From UBA3210 sp963653535 (GTDB lineage: Bacteria > Bacillota_I > Bacilli_A > RFN20 > CAG-449), in assembly GCA_963653535.1 (NCBI GenBank), contig CAVJWU010000002.1, positions 53,362-117,361 on the forward strand: DNA of 64,000 nt. Direction: 5' to 3'. The notes beneath the pieces are model-generated. The model saw nothing but the letters and a program-made list of their open reading frames with translations, was not told the DNA's origin and did no database searches. Within the stretch, counting starts at the first letter, position 1, and every line of letters starts with the position of its first letter. The translations under genes and the position numbers were made by a program. This document shows positions 1 through 8,782 of this stretch, one piece after another.

Positions 1-149
1 GCACTTTTAATTCTTTCTACTGCTTTTTCAATATTTAAGAATCTAAAAGGATCTTCTAAATCATTATAAGTTAATGTCTTAGTTAATTCGTTATAATCAT
101 CAATAGATAAAGAATATGCTTTTAATAATTTATTTTGAAAAGAGTTCAT
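1..149 (-). CDS. recJ: RecJ single-strand DNA exonuclease, N-terminal fragment (window edge)
   Basis: Only the first 49 codons are inside the window. They start at an ATG preceded by AGGAGG. The run EDPFRFLNIEKAVERIK matches the conserved N-terminus of Firmicutes RecJ, a 5'-3' single-strand DNA exonuclease of the DHH superfamily used in recombination and repair; the DHH catalytic motifs would lie off the edge. It follows secDF on the same strand after a terminator, a neighbour pairing that is common in Bacilli. The identification rests on a short stretch, so it is likely rather than certain. Confidence 0.6.
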   Translation of the reverse strand, partial: MNSFQNKLLKAYSLSIDDYNELTKTLTYNDLEDPFRFLNIEKAVERIKS

Positions 150-161
150 GTTTCCTCCTAA

Positions 162-186
162 AGAAAAAGGCTACAGAAGTAGCCTT
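162..186 (-). terminator. Intrinsic terminator of secDF
   Basis: On the minus strand an 8-bp stem (AAGGCTAC/GTAGCCTT, 4-nt loop) directly follows the secDF stop and is followed by a T-rich run. It separates secDF from recJ. Confidence 0.75.
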
Positions 187-190
187 AAGA

Positions 191-2764
191 TTAATCATTA
201 ATTCCAGGAATGATTGCTTCACGAGCTTCAGAACCAGGATTTTTATTTTTAAGTTTTGCTTCTTCCATCTTCTTTCTATTAATCTTTTCTCTATTGATTG
301 AGAAAGAGAAATGAATGTGTTTAAAGAAGAATAATTGGCAAGGAAGAGCAAGCATAATTGTTGCAATGTAACCAACAAAAATAGTAATTGCCATCGCTCC
401 ATAAGTTGAGAATACACTTGAAGTTAATGGTGACGCGAAAGCTACAACGAAAGTAGAAACTAATGCAAGTAATGTAATTACGCTGATAGATCTAGTTTCA
501 GATGTTAATACTTGATTTGCGATAATTGCTCTTTGTTCGTAAGTACCAACTTTAATTTTATTTTCTCTTAATAAAACTTTATTTTTTTCATAAAGAGGAA
601 TTTGAATAATCATAACGACAATTAATCCTGCTGCAATACCAGTTAATGATAAAGCTGACATACCAATTCTACTTGCTACATAGAATGAAATAGCGATTAA
701 AGAAGTTGGGATTAAAGTAACTAATGTTGATAAACCATAAGTTAGACCATATCTAACTAATACAAATACGATTGATAAACCAGCGAATAATGAAACAACA
801 ATAATCGCAGATGTAGTTAAGTAATTAACACTTGAAGAATTAACTTCGACAATAGCAGCAGTTACTTGGTAATCTGCACCAGAATAATTAGTTTTAGCTT
901 GAATAGTTGAAATTAAATTAGAATCATTAATTTGTTCAATTTCACTTGTAGTTAATGTTGTATTAAATGCGACAGAAACATAAGCGACATCGTGTTTTTG
1001 AACAGTTGTATAATCTTCTGCTTCTGGTAAAACATCTTCGACAACATTAATATCAATTGTATAAATCTTATTTGCGATGCTTGGATAATTATTGTTGAAG
1101 AAAGATTTAACTTCTTCAGATTTTTCAAACATATAATGTCCACTTGAATTATCGACATAAGAAGACATTTCAATACGTGTATATGTCTTTGAATCAGATG
1201 AAACATTGAAGACATTAGAAGATGGAATAATAACAAATACAGCGATTAAAATAACACATAAACCAGAAATAACAGTTGCGATAATTGAATTTCTCTTTAA
1301 GTTTTTAACTGGATCAACTTTGTTAATAACTTTAGTTGTTTTTTCATCTAATACGCTTTGTTTATTAGTTTTGACGCCAAAGATAGAAAGTTTTTCACTT
1401 GCGAGTTTATTATGAGTTAACCAATACATCGCAAATAATGTATATAAACGATTAACTATTAAACTGACACATGTACCAATTAATAAAACTGCTGGGAATA
1501 ATTTAGTTTGTGATGAAACTGCGTTAAGAGCAATAATTGTAACAAATAAACCTAAGACTGTAACATCAATTAAGTTAACTAAAGTAGATTTAGTTGCTTG
1601 TTGATTAGCTTTAATTGCGCTCTTACCATTTTGTAATTCATTCTTAAATTTAGTTAAATAAACAATCGCGTAAGAAGTATTCATAATTAGGGAAGCTAAG
1701 AAACCTAAGCTAACCATTGTTGTAAATGTATATCCAAAGAAATTGAATAAAATTAATTGCATGAATAAACTTAATAAGATAGAAGTAAATGCTGCTAAAC
1801 CGGCAAGTCTAAATCTAACAACTAAATAGATTAATGCAACTAATGAAGCACCAATAATACCGTAGATAATAATATTTGTATACGCATTACCTTCACTAGC
1901 TTCAATTCTTTGAGTATAAAGTCTTTTCATTGAATAAGTTGATGAACCATAGTTAATGATTCTTTCAACTGTATGAGCTGATTTAGCGACCATTTCTGTT
2001 TGAGTGTAGTCATAAGCAGAAATTTTAAATGTAGCATCTTGATAATCACCATTAGAATCTTCAGTGTATGTAAAGTTATCAGTTGGAACTAAAGCTAAAA
2101 TTTTGCTTCTAATTTCTTCTTGTCTTAAAGTTTCAGTATCTTGATAAGCTTCAACATAAGAATCATTTTCAGTTTTATCAAGCCATAAGACCATAACACC
2201 AGTAATAGAGTTAGTATCTTCACTATCAGAGTTATATTTTTCCATGAACTTTTTATAAGCACTATTACAAGTATCGACAAACTTCTTAAATTCTTTTGCA
2301 TCTTTTAAATCAACAGATACATAAGGAGTAGATGAATTCCATTCAACACTTGCGCTACCAATAACAAATGGTTCTTCCATTTCTAAAGAATAATCAGCAT
2401 CATTAGAAAGTAAAGTAGAAACAGTGATTTTACCTGTTGCTTCAACTGATCTAAGAACATAGTCTAAATCAGTTTCTGTTTCAGCATTCATTTTGATACG
2501 GATGAAATTTTCATCTCCATCATTAGATTTTTCAACTGAAACACTTGCGTTTTCTACTCCAGCATCTTCAATTCTACTAACGACAGTTTTACCAATGTCA
2601 TTAATATTGTTATTATCAGAGCCTAAGTCAACTTTATATAAAGTTTCATAACCACCTTCATATTCAAGTCCTGAATTAATTTTTTCTTTTTGTGGATTAA
2701 AACCGCAAACAATGATCAATAATGTAGATATTATCAATAATAAGAATCCATAGAATCGACGCAT
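191..2764 (-). CDS. secDF: SecDF fused protein-export membrane protein
   Basis: About 857 residues combining SecD and SecF, as in many Firmicutes. An N-terminal membrane anchor is followed by a large extracytoplasmic domain beginning with a SecD-like GLEYEGG motif, a first membrane bundle near residues 300-460, a second extracytoplasmic domain, and a second bundle near residues 660-830. This RND-type complex uses the proton motive force to help SecYEG release exported proteins. An ATG eight codons upstream has no ribosome-binding site, whereas the ATG at 2764 is preceded by AGGAGG, so the latter is taken as the start. It appears monocistronic: its own upstream gap and a terminator downstream. 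Confidence 0.9.
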   Translation of the reverse strand: MRRFYGFLLLIISTLLIIVCGFNPQKEKINSGLEYEGGYETLYKVDLGSDNNNINDIGKTVVSRIEDAGVENASVSVEKSNDGDENFIRIKMNAETETDLDYVLRSVEATGKITVSTLLSNDADYSLEMEEPFVIGSASVEWNSSTPYVSVDLKDAKEFKKFVDTCNSAYKKFMEKYNSDSEDTNSITGVMVLWLDKTENDSYVEAYQDTETLRQEEIRSKILALVPTDNFTYTEDSNGDYQDATFKISAYDYTQTEMVAKSAHTVERIINYGSSTYSMKRLYTQRIEASEGNAYTNIIIYGIIGASLVALIYLVVRFRLAGLAAFTSILLSLFMQLILFNFFGYTFTTMVSLGFLASLIMNTSYAIVYLTKFKNELQNGKSAIKANQQATKSTLVNLIDVTVLGLFVTIIALNAVSSQTKLFPAVLLIGTCVSLIVNRLYTLFAMYWLTHNKLASEKLSIFGVKTNKQSVLDEKTTKVINKVDPVKNLKRNSIIATVISGLCVILIAVFVIIPSSNVFNVSSDSKTYTRIEMSSYVDNSSGHYMFEKSEEVKSFFNNNYPSIANKIYTIDINVVEDVLPEAEDYTTVQKHDVAYVSVAFNTTLTTSEIEQINDSNLISTIQAKTNYSGADYQVTAAIVEVNSSSVNYLTTSAIIVVSLFAGLSIVFVLVRYGLTYGLSTLVTLIPTSLIAISFYVASRIGMSALSLTGIAAGLIVVMIIQIPLYEKNKVLLRENKIKVGTYEQRAIIANQVLTSETRSISVITLLALVSTFVVAFASPLTSSVFSTYGAMAITIFVGYIATIMLALPCQLFFFKHIHFSFSINREKINRKKMEEAKLKNKNPGSEAREAIIPGIND

Positions 2765-2963
2765 TTTCTTCCTCCTAAACAATTTCATTTTTTACAAATG
2801 AGATTTTTGATATTTTGACTTATTTATTCTAATAAATAAATCAGTTATTTATTTCAATAAATCGTTTAATAGTATACTATTAATATTTATTATTTTCAAT
2901 AATAAGGTATGAAAAATAGTTTATTTCCACAACAAAAGAGACTACTACCTTAAACATAACTTA

Positions 2964-2994
2964 AATATAAAAAGAAGGGTTAAATTTCCCTTCT
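2964..2994 (-). terminator. Terminator of the ruvAB unit
   Basis: The stem AGAAGGG/CCCTTCT overlaps the ruvB stop codon and is followed on the minus strand by TTTTTATAT. From here to the secDF start is about 200 bases of AT-rich DNA with short A/T palindromes and no gene; it must hold the secDF promoter, which I cannot place with confidence. Confidence 0.7.
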
Positions 2995-3997
2995 AATTCT
3001 TAGAAAATAAATCAATATTGAAATGTTTATAAGCTAGTTCAGTTGCTACTCTACCACGAGGAGTTTTATTAATTAAACCTAGTTTTAATAAATAAGGTTC
3101 ATAGACCTCTTCAAGGTTATTAACTTCTTCACCGATAGTTGAAGCTAATGTTTCAAGACCAACTGGGCCGCCGTTAAATCTCTTAATCAAAGTGTTAATA
3201 TAACGTGAATCAATGTCATCGAGACCTAAATCATCAATTTTTAAAAAGCCTAATGCTTCATTAGTTAATTCTAAAGATATATTTTCTTCATCTTTATAAG
3301 AAGCAAAATCTCTTACACGACGATAAATTCTATTCGCAATACGCGGCGTACCTCTACTTCTAAGAGCGATTTCTTTTGCTCCTTCTTCACAAATTGGTGT
3401 TTTAAAAACTTGCGATGTTCTTTTAACAATTGAAGTTAGTTCTTCAGTCGTATAATAGTTTAATCTGGAAGTAATACCAAAACGATCTCTTAAAGGTGAT
3501 GATAAATCACCAGGTTTAGTAGTCGCACCAAATAAAGTAAATGGCGCAATATCAATTGAGATGTTTCTTGCTTCATCATCTTTACCAATCATTAAAGTTA
3601 AGGTAAAATCTTCCATCGCGCCATAAAGAATCTCTTCTACTACGCGTGGAATACGATGAATTTCATCGATAAAGAGGATATCGCCAGGTTCTATAGTCGA
3701 TAAAATCGCGGCTAAATCGCCAGGTTTTTCAATACTTGGTCCATTAACTAAACGTATATTAGTTCCCATTTCATGCGAAACTACATAAGCTAAAGTTGTT
3801 TTACCAAGTCCTGGAGGACCATAAACTAAAACATGATCAAGAACTTCATTTCTCTTTTTAGCCGCAGCAATAAAAACGCTTAAATTACGTTTCATTTCTT
3901 CTTGACCAATATAGTCATCAAAAGTTAATGGGCGAAGTGATTTTTCTTCTTCCATTTCTTTAATATCTTTTTTATTTGGATCTAACATTCTTGCCAT
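2993..3997 (-). CDS. ruvB: Holliday junction branch-migration ATPase RuvB
   Basis: 334 residues, normal for RuvB. Walker A is GPPGLGKTT near residues 60-68, Walker B is ILFIDEIHR near 108, and the sensor/arginine-finger stretch GATTKPGDLSSPLRDRFG is present, with a winged-helix domain at the C-terminus. RuvB hexamers drive branch migration at junctions held by RuvA. The start lies one base after the ruvA stop, so the two are translationally coupled. RuvC is not in the window. Confidence 0.97.
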   Translation of the reverse strand: MARMLDPNKKDIKEMEEEKSLRPLTFDDYIGQEEMKRNLSVFIAAAKKRNEVLDHVLVYGPPGLGKTTLAYVVSHEMGTNIRLVNGPSIEKPGDLAAILSTIEPGDILFIDEIHRIPRVVEEILYGAMEDFTLTLMIGKDDEARNISIDIAPFTLFGATTKPGDLSSPLRDRFGITSRLNYYTTEELTSIVKRTSQVFKTPICEEGAKEIALRSRGTPRIANRIYRRVRDFASYKDEENISLELTNEALGFLKIDDLGLDDIDSRYINTLIKRFNGGPVGLETLASTIGEEVNNLEEVYEPYLLKLGLINKTPRGRVATELAYKHFNIDLFSKN

Positions 3998-3998
3998 A

Positions 3999-4577
3999 TT
4001 ATTTCCTCATCATTCTTAATACGCTTGTGATATATTCTTCAGTAGATAAAGATTCATCATCAATTAGATTAAGACATTTTTCTATTTCTTTTTGTTTAAA
4101 GCCTAAATTCTTTAAACCAATCATTGCATCATCTTTGTTTCTATTACGAACAACGTTCTTAATTTCAACTTTATTAACGCTAAAGTTAGTTAAACTACCC
4201 TTTAAATCAAGAATAATTTGTGAAGCCGCTTTTGGACCAATCCCATCTAATTTCTTTAGGCGCATAACATCTTCATTTTCAATCGCAGAAATAAAATCAG
4301 TGATAGATATGCCTCTTAATGCGCTTAAAGCTGTTTTTGGTCCAACTCCTTTACAAGAGATAAGTTTATTAAATAAATCTTTTTCTTCTAATGTTTTAAA
4401 GCCGACAAAGAATTCTTCATCTTCTCTTAAAATATGCACAATATAGATTATTAAATCATCATTAATTTCAAATGAAGAAGAATCAATTACAAGAACTTCA
4501 TAACCAACTCCATTTACATCAACAACGATAGAAGTATCAAATACGCAGACAATTTTCCCTTTTAAATAGTAATACAT
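3999..4577 (-). CDS. ruvA: Holliday junction DNA-binding subunit RuvA
   Basis: 192 residues: an N-terminal OB fold, two helix-hairpin-helix motifs (SCKGVGPKTALSAL and LDGIGPKAASQI) and a C-terminal domain that contacts RuvB. RuvA tetramers recognise Holliday junctions. There is no Shine-Dalgarno sequence before this ATG; it sits one base after the stop of a 32-residue membrane peptide ORF (4579-4677), so its translation probably depends on that ORF. Confidence 0.95.
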   Translation of the reverse strand: MYYYLKGKIVCVFDTSIVVDVNGVGYEVLVIDSSSFEINDDLIIYIVHILREDEEFFVGFKTLEEKDLFNKLISCKGVGPKTALSALRGISITDFISAIENEDVMRLKKLDGIGPKAASQIILDLKGSLTNFSVNKVEIKNVVRNRNKDDAMIGLKNLGFKQKEIEKCLNLIDDESLSTEEYITSVLRMMRK

Positions 4578-4578
4578 A

Positions 4579-4677
4579 TTAGATTTTTTCTAGCAAGATT
4601 AACCCTAAAAAAGTTAGCAGGCATAAAAATGCTGAAATTAAGCCAATATAGATACTTTTAAGTTGTTTCTCTTGCAT
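4579..4677 (-). CDS. Small single-pass membrane protein upstream of ruvA
   Basis: A 32-codon ORF with a strong ribosome-binding site (AAAGGAG, 6-7 bases before ATG). The peptide has a short charged start (MQEKQLKSIY), one hydrophobic segment of about 20 residues and a charged end (LLEKI). Its stop is one base from the ruvA ATG. I recognise no family. It may be a real small membrane protein, or a leader whose translation delivers ribosomes to ruvA. Confidence 0.6.
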   Translation of the reverse strand: MQEKQLKSIYIGLISAFLCLLTFLGLILLEKI

Positions 4678-4690
4678 AAGTCTCCTTTCC

Positions 4691-6235
4691 CTATTTAGCA
4701 TAAATACCAATAGTTGCTTTGTTATTTTCAATTGATTTAATTCGAATAGTATACTTTAAAGAATTACCATCATTAAATTTAAATTCACTTAATCCAGTCG
4801 ATCTAATAAAAGCATCATTATTATAACTAAAAGTTGAAGTCAATACTGTTGTAGGATTCTTTTTGGAAACGACATTTATTAAATTGTTGTCTTTATTTAA
4901 CATCACACCAGTATTTGAATGAGCGATTGTTACATATTTTGAATCTGGTATTGTACTAGGATATTCATGAATATACTTAAATGTTTTTAATTTGCTATCA
5001 ACTAAGCCTAAACGTGCATCAACATGGTAAATTTTAATAAATGATTTATCAATTAATTGGTATGAACCATATTTATGTTGAACATCAAATTCATTTAATC
5101 CAGTAGGAGTATATAATTCGAGTAATAAATATTCATCAAATGGCGAATAAGAATAATCTAAACTTGAAGAAGGAATAAGTAAAGCACTACCACCATCTTC
5201 TAAAGAAGTTATCTCATAATCTCCTTCTTTTGAAACTAAAGTAGGAGTTAACCAATCTAATTCATATTTAGAAAAAGCATTTTGATCACCGATGTTTTGG
5301 TCCATCATATCTAACTTACCAACTGGAGTAGTTGAAGAAGATGAATAATAATCAGATAAACCTAATAAATGGCCAAATTCATGAATATAAATATGTCCAT
5401 CAACTAATAAATTATTATTTTCATCTTTATAACCACCACTCTTAAGATAATTATAACTTAACCAAGTATAACTTGGACAAGTAGGATTATCGATATTTGC
5501 TAGTTCGGTATTAGTAACAGTATAAGCAAAAAGAGTTGTTAATAAATTATCCTTCATATTTGGAGATAAAGTAGTATGATAATAATTTTCATAATAAGAA
5601 ATACAATTATTACCACTTCCATATGATTCATAATCATTGTTAGGGAAAACTAAAGCTAAACCATCATAATAACCATCTTTATCTGCATCATAATTCTTCA
5701 TTAAATCTGGATATTCTACCTTTAACCAAGAGATAACTTTATCTTTTAAATATGTAATTGGATCACTATGTGAAGCAGTTTGAACATGCTCTAAAAGAGT
5801 AGTTCCTAATGAACAATAATTAGTAACTGTTCCTTTTAAGGTAAATTTGCCATAACTTGATTTATGATAATAACTTGCAACTGATTCATAACCTGTTGGA
5901 TGAAGCGAATTAGGAGTATTAACGCTATCACCAAAAAAAACATTATAAATATCTTTCTTTGATTGTTCTTCATTAATACCTAATGTTTCAGGAGTAAAAT
6001 CAGTAAAATAAACCGGAACAACAATTAAATCATTTTCTCCTTGAGAAGGAAATAAATGTTGATTTAGTCCTGTTTTAATTTGGTTTAAAGTAATTTTTTG
6101 AAAATTATCTTTTTTTGTTTCACTAGATGATTCAGATGTAGAACTACTATTTGATGTATTGATAGAAGTCCCACTACAAGAAAATAGTGCGATACAAGTA
6201 CAAGAAACTAACGAACACAATAAAATTTTATTCAT
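4691..6235 (-). CDS. Secreted M6-type (immune inhibitor A-like) zinc metalloprotease lipoprotein
   Basis: 514 residues. A signal peptide ends in the lipobox LFSC (Cys20), then a Ser/Thr-rich linker of about 25 residues, so the mature protein is probably anchored to the outer face of the membrane. The zinc motif HEFGHLLGLSD at residues 285-295 fits the metzincin pattern HExxHxxGxxD. DADKDGYYD at 183-191 resembles a calcium-binding loop. The rest matches the general build of M6 peptidases. AGGAGG precedes the start. Its substrate is unknown. It lies in line with obgE (15-base gap), so it may be cotranscribed. Confidence 0.75.
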   Translation of the reverse strand: MNKILLCSLVSCTCIALFSCSGTSINTSNSSSTSESSSETKKDNFQKITLNQIKTGLNQHLFPSQGENDLIVVPVYFTDFTPETLGINEEQSKKDIYNVFFGDSVNTPNSLHPTGYESVASYYHKSSYGKFTLKGTVTNYCSLGTTLLEHVQTASHSDPITYLKDKVISWLKVEYPDLMKNYDADKDGYYDGLALVFPNNDYESYGSGNNCISYYENYYHTTLSPNMKDNLLTTLFAYTVTNTELANIDNPTCPSYTWLSYNYLKSGGYKDENNNLLVDGHIYIHEFGHLLGLSDYYSSSSTTPVGKLDMMDQNIGDQNAFSKYELDWLTPTLVSKEGDYEITSLEDGGSALLIPSSSLDYSYSPFDEYLLLELYTPTGLNEFDVQHKYGSYQLIDKSFIKIYHVDARLGLVDSKLKTFKYIHEYPSTIPDSKYVTIAHSNTGVMLNKDNNLINVVSKKNPTTVLTSTFSYNNDAFIRSTGLSEFKFNDGNSLKYTIRIKSIENNKATIGIYAK

Positions 6236-6249
6236 TTAAAGATAGCCTC

Positions 6250-7527
6250 CTATTCGAAATAATCGAATTCAAAATCACAAAGAGTAACGCTATCCCCATC
6301 AACTGCGCCCATTTCTTTTAATTTATCATCAACCTTTAAATTACGTAAGATTGATAATAATTTTAATACACCTTCATCAGAAGTTAAGTTAATCAAAGAA
6401 TAAGTTCTTTCAATTCTTTCACCACAAATCTTAAATGCATGTGGTCCAACTTTTTCAATTCTGAATTCTTCTTTTAAGTCAAGATGAGCATCATAAACTT
6501 TAACATCTTGATCTTTTTCTTCATAAAGTGGGAAGTATTCAGCATTTGCAAGAACATCTTTAATCTTATAAAGAAGTATATCAATTCGATCATTAGTTAA
6601 TGCAGAAATTGGATATACATCGTATTTCCCTTCTAAAGCTTTTTTAACTTTTTCATATTGTTCTTCAGTAATCTCATCTTCAACCTTACTACAAGCAACA
6701 ATCATTGGTCTTTTTAATAAATTAAAACCATAAGTTTCTAATTCTTTATTAATAGTTTCAAAATCATTGAGAGGATCATCATGAGTCATATCTAAAACAT
6801 GAACGATAACTCTACATCTTTCAATATGTCTTAAGAATTGTAATCCTAATCCTTTTCCTTGGGATGCTCCTTCAATTAAGCCAGGTAAATCTGCGACAAC
6901 AAAGGAAGAACCATCTTTTAAATAAGTAACACCTAAATTAGGTGTAATAGTAGTAAATGGATAATCCGCTATTTCAGGTTTTGCAGCTGAAATTACGCTT
7001 AATAAAGTAGATTTGCCTACGCTAGGTAAACCAACTAAACCGACATCCGCGAGAAGTTTCATTTCTAAGGTAATTGTTCTTTCTTGTCCTGGAAGACCGT
7101 TTTCTGCAACTTTAGGTGCTTGAATAACACTTGTCGTAAAGCAAGCATTACCTCGACCTCCACGACCGCCTTTAGCTACAACGAATTCTTGACCTTCTTT
7201 AGATAAATCGGCAAGGAATGTGTGATTAGGTTCTTCAAATACAACTGTTCCAACAGGAACTTTAACATAGATGTTTTCTGCTGCATGGCCATACATCTTT
7301 TTCTTTTGACCTTTTTCACCATCTTCTGCTTGAATCTTTTTAACGTGTGAAAATCTCATTAAAGTAGATTCGTCACTAGTAGCTTTTAAAATAATGCTAC
7401 CACCTCGACCTCCATTACCTCCATCAGGTCCACCAAATTCATTTGATTTAATATGTAAAAAAGAAAGGGCTCCATTACCACCTCTTCCAGCTTTAACAAC
7501 AAAAGGTCTTGTTTTATCTATAAACAT
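6250..7527 (-). CDS. obgE: GTPase ObgE/CgtA, 50S assembly and stress GTPase
   Basis: 425 residues with the three Obg parts: glycine-rich N-terminal OBG fold (GRGGNGALSF, GGNGGRGG), central G domain (G1 GLPSVGKSTLL, G3 DLPGLIEGA) and C-terminal OCT domain. It binds the maturing 50S subunit. A TTG seven codons upstream is part of the Shine-Dalgarno region; the ATG at 7527 has AAGGAG at good distance and is chosen. It follows rplU-prp-rpmA, the usual Firmicutes order, but two hairpins lie between. Confidence 0.95.
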   Translation of the reverse strand: MFIDKTRPFVVKAGRGGNGALSFLHIKSNEFGGPDGGNGGRGGSIILKATSDESTLMRFSHVKKIQAEDGEKGQKKKMYGHAAENIYVKVPVGTVVFEEPNHTFLADLSKEGQEFVVAKGGRGGRGNACFTTSVIQAPKVAENGLPGQERTITLEMKLLADVGLVGLPSVGKSTLLSVISAAKPEIADYPFTTITPNLGVTYLKDGSSFVVADLPGLIEGASQGKGLGLQFLRHIERCRVIVHVLDMTHDDPLNDFETINKELETYGFNLLKRPMIVACSKVEDEITEEQYEKVKKALEGKYDVYPISALTNDRIDILLYKIKDVLANAEYFPLYEEKDQDVKVYDAHLDLKEEFRIEKVGPHAFKICGERIERTYSLINLTSDEGVLKLLSILRNLKVDDKLKEMGAVDGDSVTLCDFEFDYFE

Positions 7528-7594
7528 AATAATTATCTCCTTTCTCAATTATGTAATAATTATACAAATAGTTAAGTTAAATCTCAATAAATAA

Positions 7595-7634
7595 TCTCTC
7601 TCTTTTATCCTTTAGGATAAATGTAAGAGAGAGA
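7595..7634 (-). other. Long bulged hairpin between rpmA and obgE
   Basis: A 16-bp stem: ten pairs (TCTCTCTCTT/AAGAGAGAGA) plus six (TTATCC/GGATAA) separated by a 4-base bulge, with a 4-base loop. No strong T-run follows. It lies downstream of the canonical rpmA terminator and upstream of obgE, so it could be a back-up terminator, an RNA-processing site or an obgE 5' UTR element. Confidence 0.55.
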
Positions 7635-7644
7635 TGGGATTTTA

Positions 7645-7678
7645 AAGAAATAAAAAGCATTTGGACATCCAAATGCTT
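7645..7678 (-). terminator. Intrinsic terminator after rpmA
   Basis: A perfect 10-bp stem AAGCATTTGG/CCAAATGCTT with a 4-nt loop, followed on the minus strand by TTTTTATTTC. It ends the rplU-prp-rpmA unit. Confidence 0.85.
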
Positions 7679-7688
7679 GATAACAAAA

Positions 7689-7982
7689 TTAATTATTTCC
7701 TTCGACTGGAACAACTGTTGCTTTAGTTCTTGATTTACCCCAGCGGACGAATTTAACAATACCATCGCATGTTGCGAAAATAGTATCATCTCCACCTTTC
7801 ATAGTGTTAACACCTGGATAAATTTTTGTACCACGTTGGCGATAAATGATTGATCCTGCTGTACAGAATTGACCATCTGAGACTTTACAACCTAATCTCT
7901 TAGATTCTGAGTCACGACCGTTCTTTGTAGAACCGACACCCTTTTTAGAAGCAAATAATTGAATATTTAATTTAAACATCAT
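7689..7982 (-). CDS. rpmA: Ribosomal protein bL27 with cleavable N-terminal extension
   Basis: 97 residues. The N-terminus FKLNIQLFASKKGVGST carries the Firmicutes extension removed by the protease Prp, with cleavage expected between LF and ASKKG, exposing the tail that reaches the peptidyl-transferase centre. The rest is standard L27 (GRDSESKRLG, GSIIYRQRGTK). A GTG three codons upstream overlaps the Shine-Dalgarno sequence, so the ATG at 7982 is used. Prp is encoded immediately upstream. Confidence 0.96.
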   Translation of the reverse strand: MMFKLNIQLFASKKGVGSTKNGRDSESKRLGCKVSDGQFCTAGSIIYRQRGTKIYPGVNTMKGGDDTIFATCDGIVKFVRWGKSRTKATVVPVEGNN

Positions 7983-8003
7983 AGTTTGCACCTTCTTTCG
8001 TAT

Positions 8004-8297
8004 TTATTTTATTTTTATATATTTTGGATAACTCTCTTGTATAGTTTGTAATTGAATAATAATTACATTGAGAACTCTAAGTGATTCACTTTGTTCTTTT
8101 AGAATTACTCTAGCGTATCCACTTTCTAAAGTAACACTTTCAATATCATTTTTATTAAATGCATTGAAACCACCAGTAACTATACTAGATACTCCGGCAC
8201 AGATAAGATCTTGGCCAGATTCGGCAAATCCTGCATGTCCTTTTACTTCAAGACCATAAGGTTTACCATCATGCGAAATCACATTAACTTGGATCAT
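8004..8297 (-). CDS. prp: Ribosomal-processing cysteine protease Prp
   Basis: 97 residues of the YsxB/Prp family. The catalytic pair is visible as GHAGFA (His21) and DLICAGVSS (Cys33), matching the His/Cys pair known in Staphylococcus aureus Prp. It removes the N-terminal extension of L27. It lies between rplU and rpmA, five bases after the rplU stop with no obvious Shine-Dalgarno sequence, so it is probably translated by coupling and kept at low level. Confidence 0.93.
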   Translation of the reverse strand: MIQVNVISHDGKPYGLEVKGHAGFAESGQDLICAGVSSIVTGGFNAFNKNDIESVTLESGYARVILKEQSESLRVLNVIIIQLQTIQESYPKYIKIK

Positions 8298-8302
8298 ATT
8301 AA

Positions 8303-8611
8303 TTAAGCATTAATTGATTCGATTGTTAAACATGTGTATGGTTGACGATGACCTTGTTTTCTACGATAGTTAGCTTTGCTCTTATATTTGAAAACTAAGA
8401 TTTTCTTTTGTTTGTCTTGTTTTTCAACTTTAGCAACTACTGTAGCACCTTGAACATATGGTGTACCAACGCTAGTCTTATCACCTGAAACAAGTAATAC
8501 TTTGTCGAAAGTATATTCAGCACCTGCTTCAACATCTAACTTTTCAGTAAAGATTTTTTGACCAACTTCAACTTTAATTTGCTTTCCGCCAGTTTCGATA
8601 ATTGCGTACAT
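8303..8611 (-). CDS. rplU: Ribosomal protein bL21
   Basis: 102 residues, full length. It begins MYAIIETGGKQIKVEVGQ and ends with the basic KYKSKANYRRKQGHRQPYT segment typical of L21. It is a 50S component binding 23S rRNA. First gene of rplU-prp-rpmA, with AGGAGG before the start and a structured leader upstream. Confidence 0.97.
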   Translation of the reverse strand: MYAIIETGGKQIKVEVGQKIFTEKLDVEAGAEYTFDKVLLVSGDKTSVGTPYVQGATVVAKVEKQDKQKKILVFKYKSKANYRRKQGHRQPYTCLTIESINA

Positions 8612-8619
8612 AAATTTCG

Positions 8620-8722
8620 TTACCTCCTATTTTCTATAGACTTAGACTCGCTTTAAAGGTAGACTTAAACATCTTTAAAAAACCTTTTCAATGCGGTTGA
8701 GGCCCTCTATAAGGCGACAACA
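8620..8722 (-). promoter_or_regulatory. L21-type ribosomal protein leader RNA
   Basis: Upstream of rplU on the minus strand is an unusually GC-richer untranslated block containing GCCTTATAGAGGGCCTCAAC followed by CGCATTGAAAAGG, the kind of conserved core seen in the Firmicutes L21 leader, thought to let L21 repress its own operon. I identify it from memory of the motif and its position, not by a covariance search. Confidence 0.65.
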
Positions 8723-8782
8723 TATATAAAATACCAAAATTAAAGCATTAATTCAATAAAATATTTCAACTTTTCAACTTTT

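Noticed and set aside
3976..4446. Plus-strand open frame opposite ruvA (156 codons)
   Set aside because: It is antisense to a certain gene, lacks a ribosome-binding site and family features. The same applies to other long antisense frames over ruvB/A, atpA, dnaK, pyk and the Fe-S flavoprotein gene.
7577..7795. Minus-strand 72-codon frame overlapping rpmA
   Set aside because: It runs through the rpmA terminator and the second hairpin in another frame; there is no protein-like composition.
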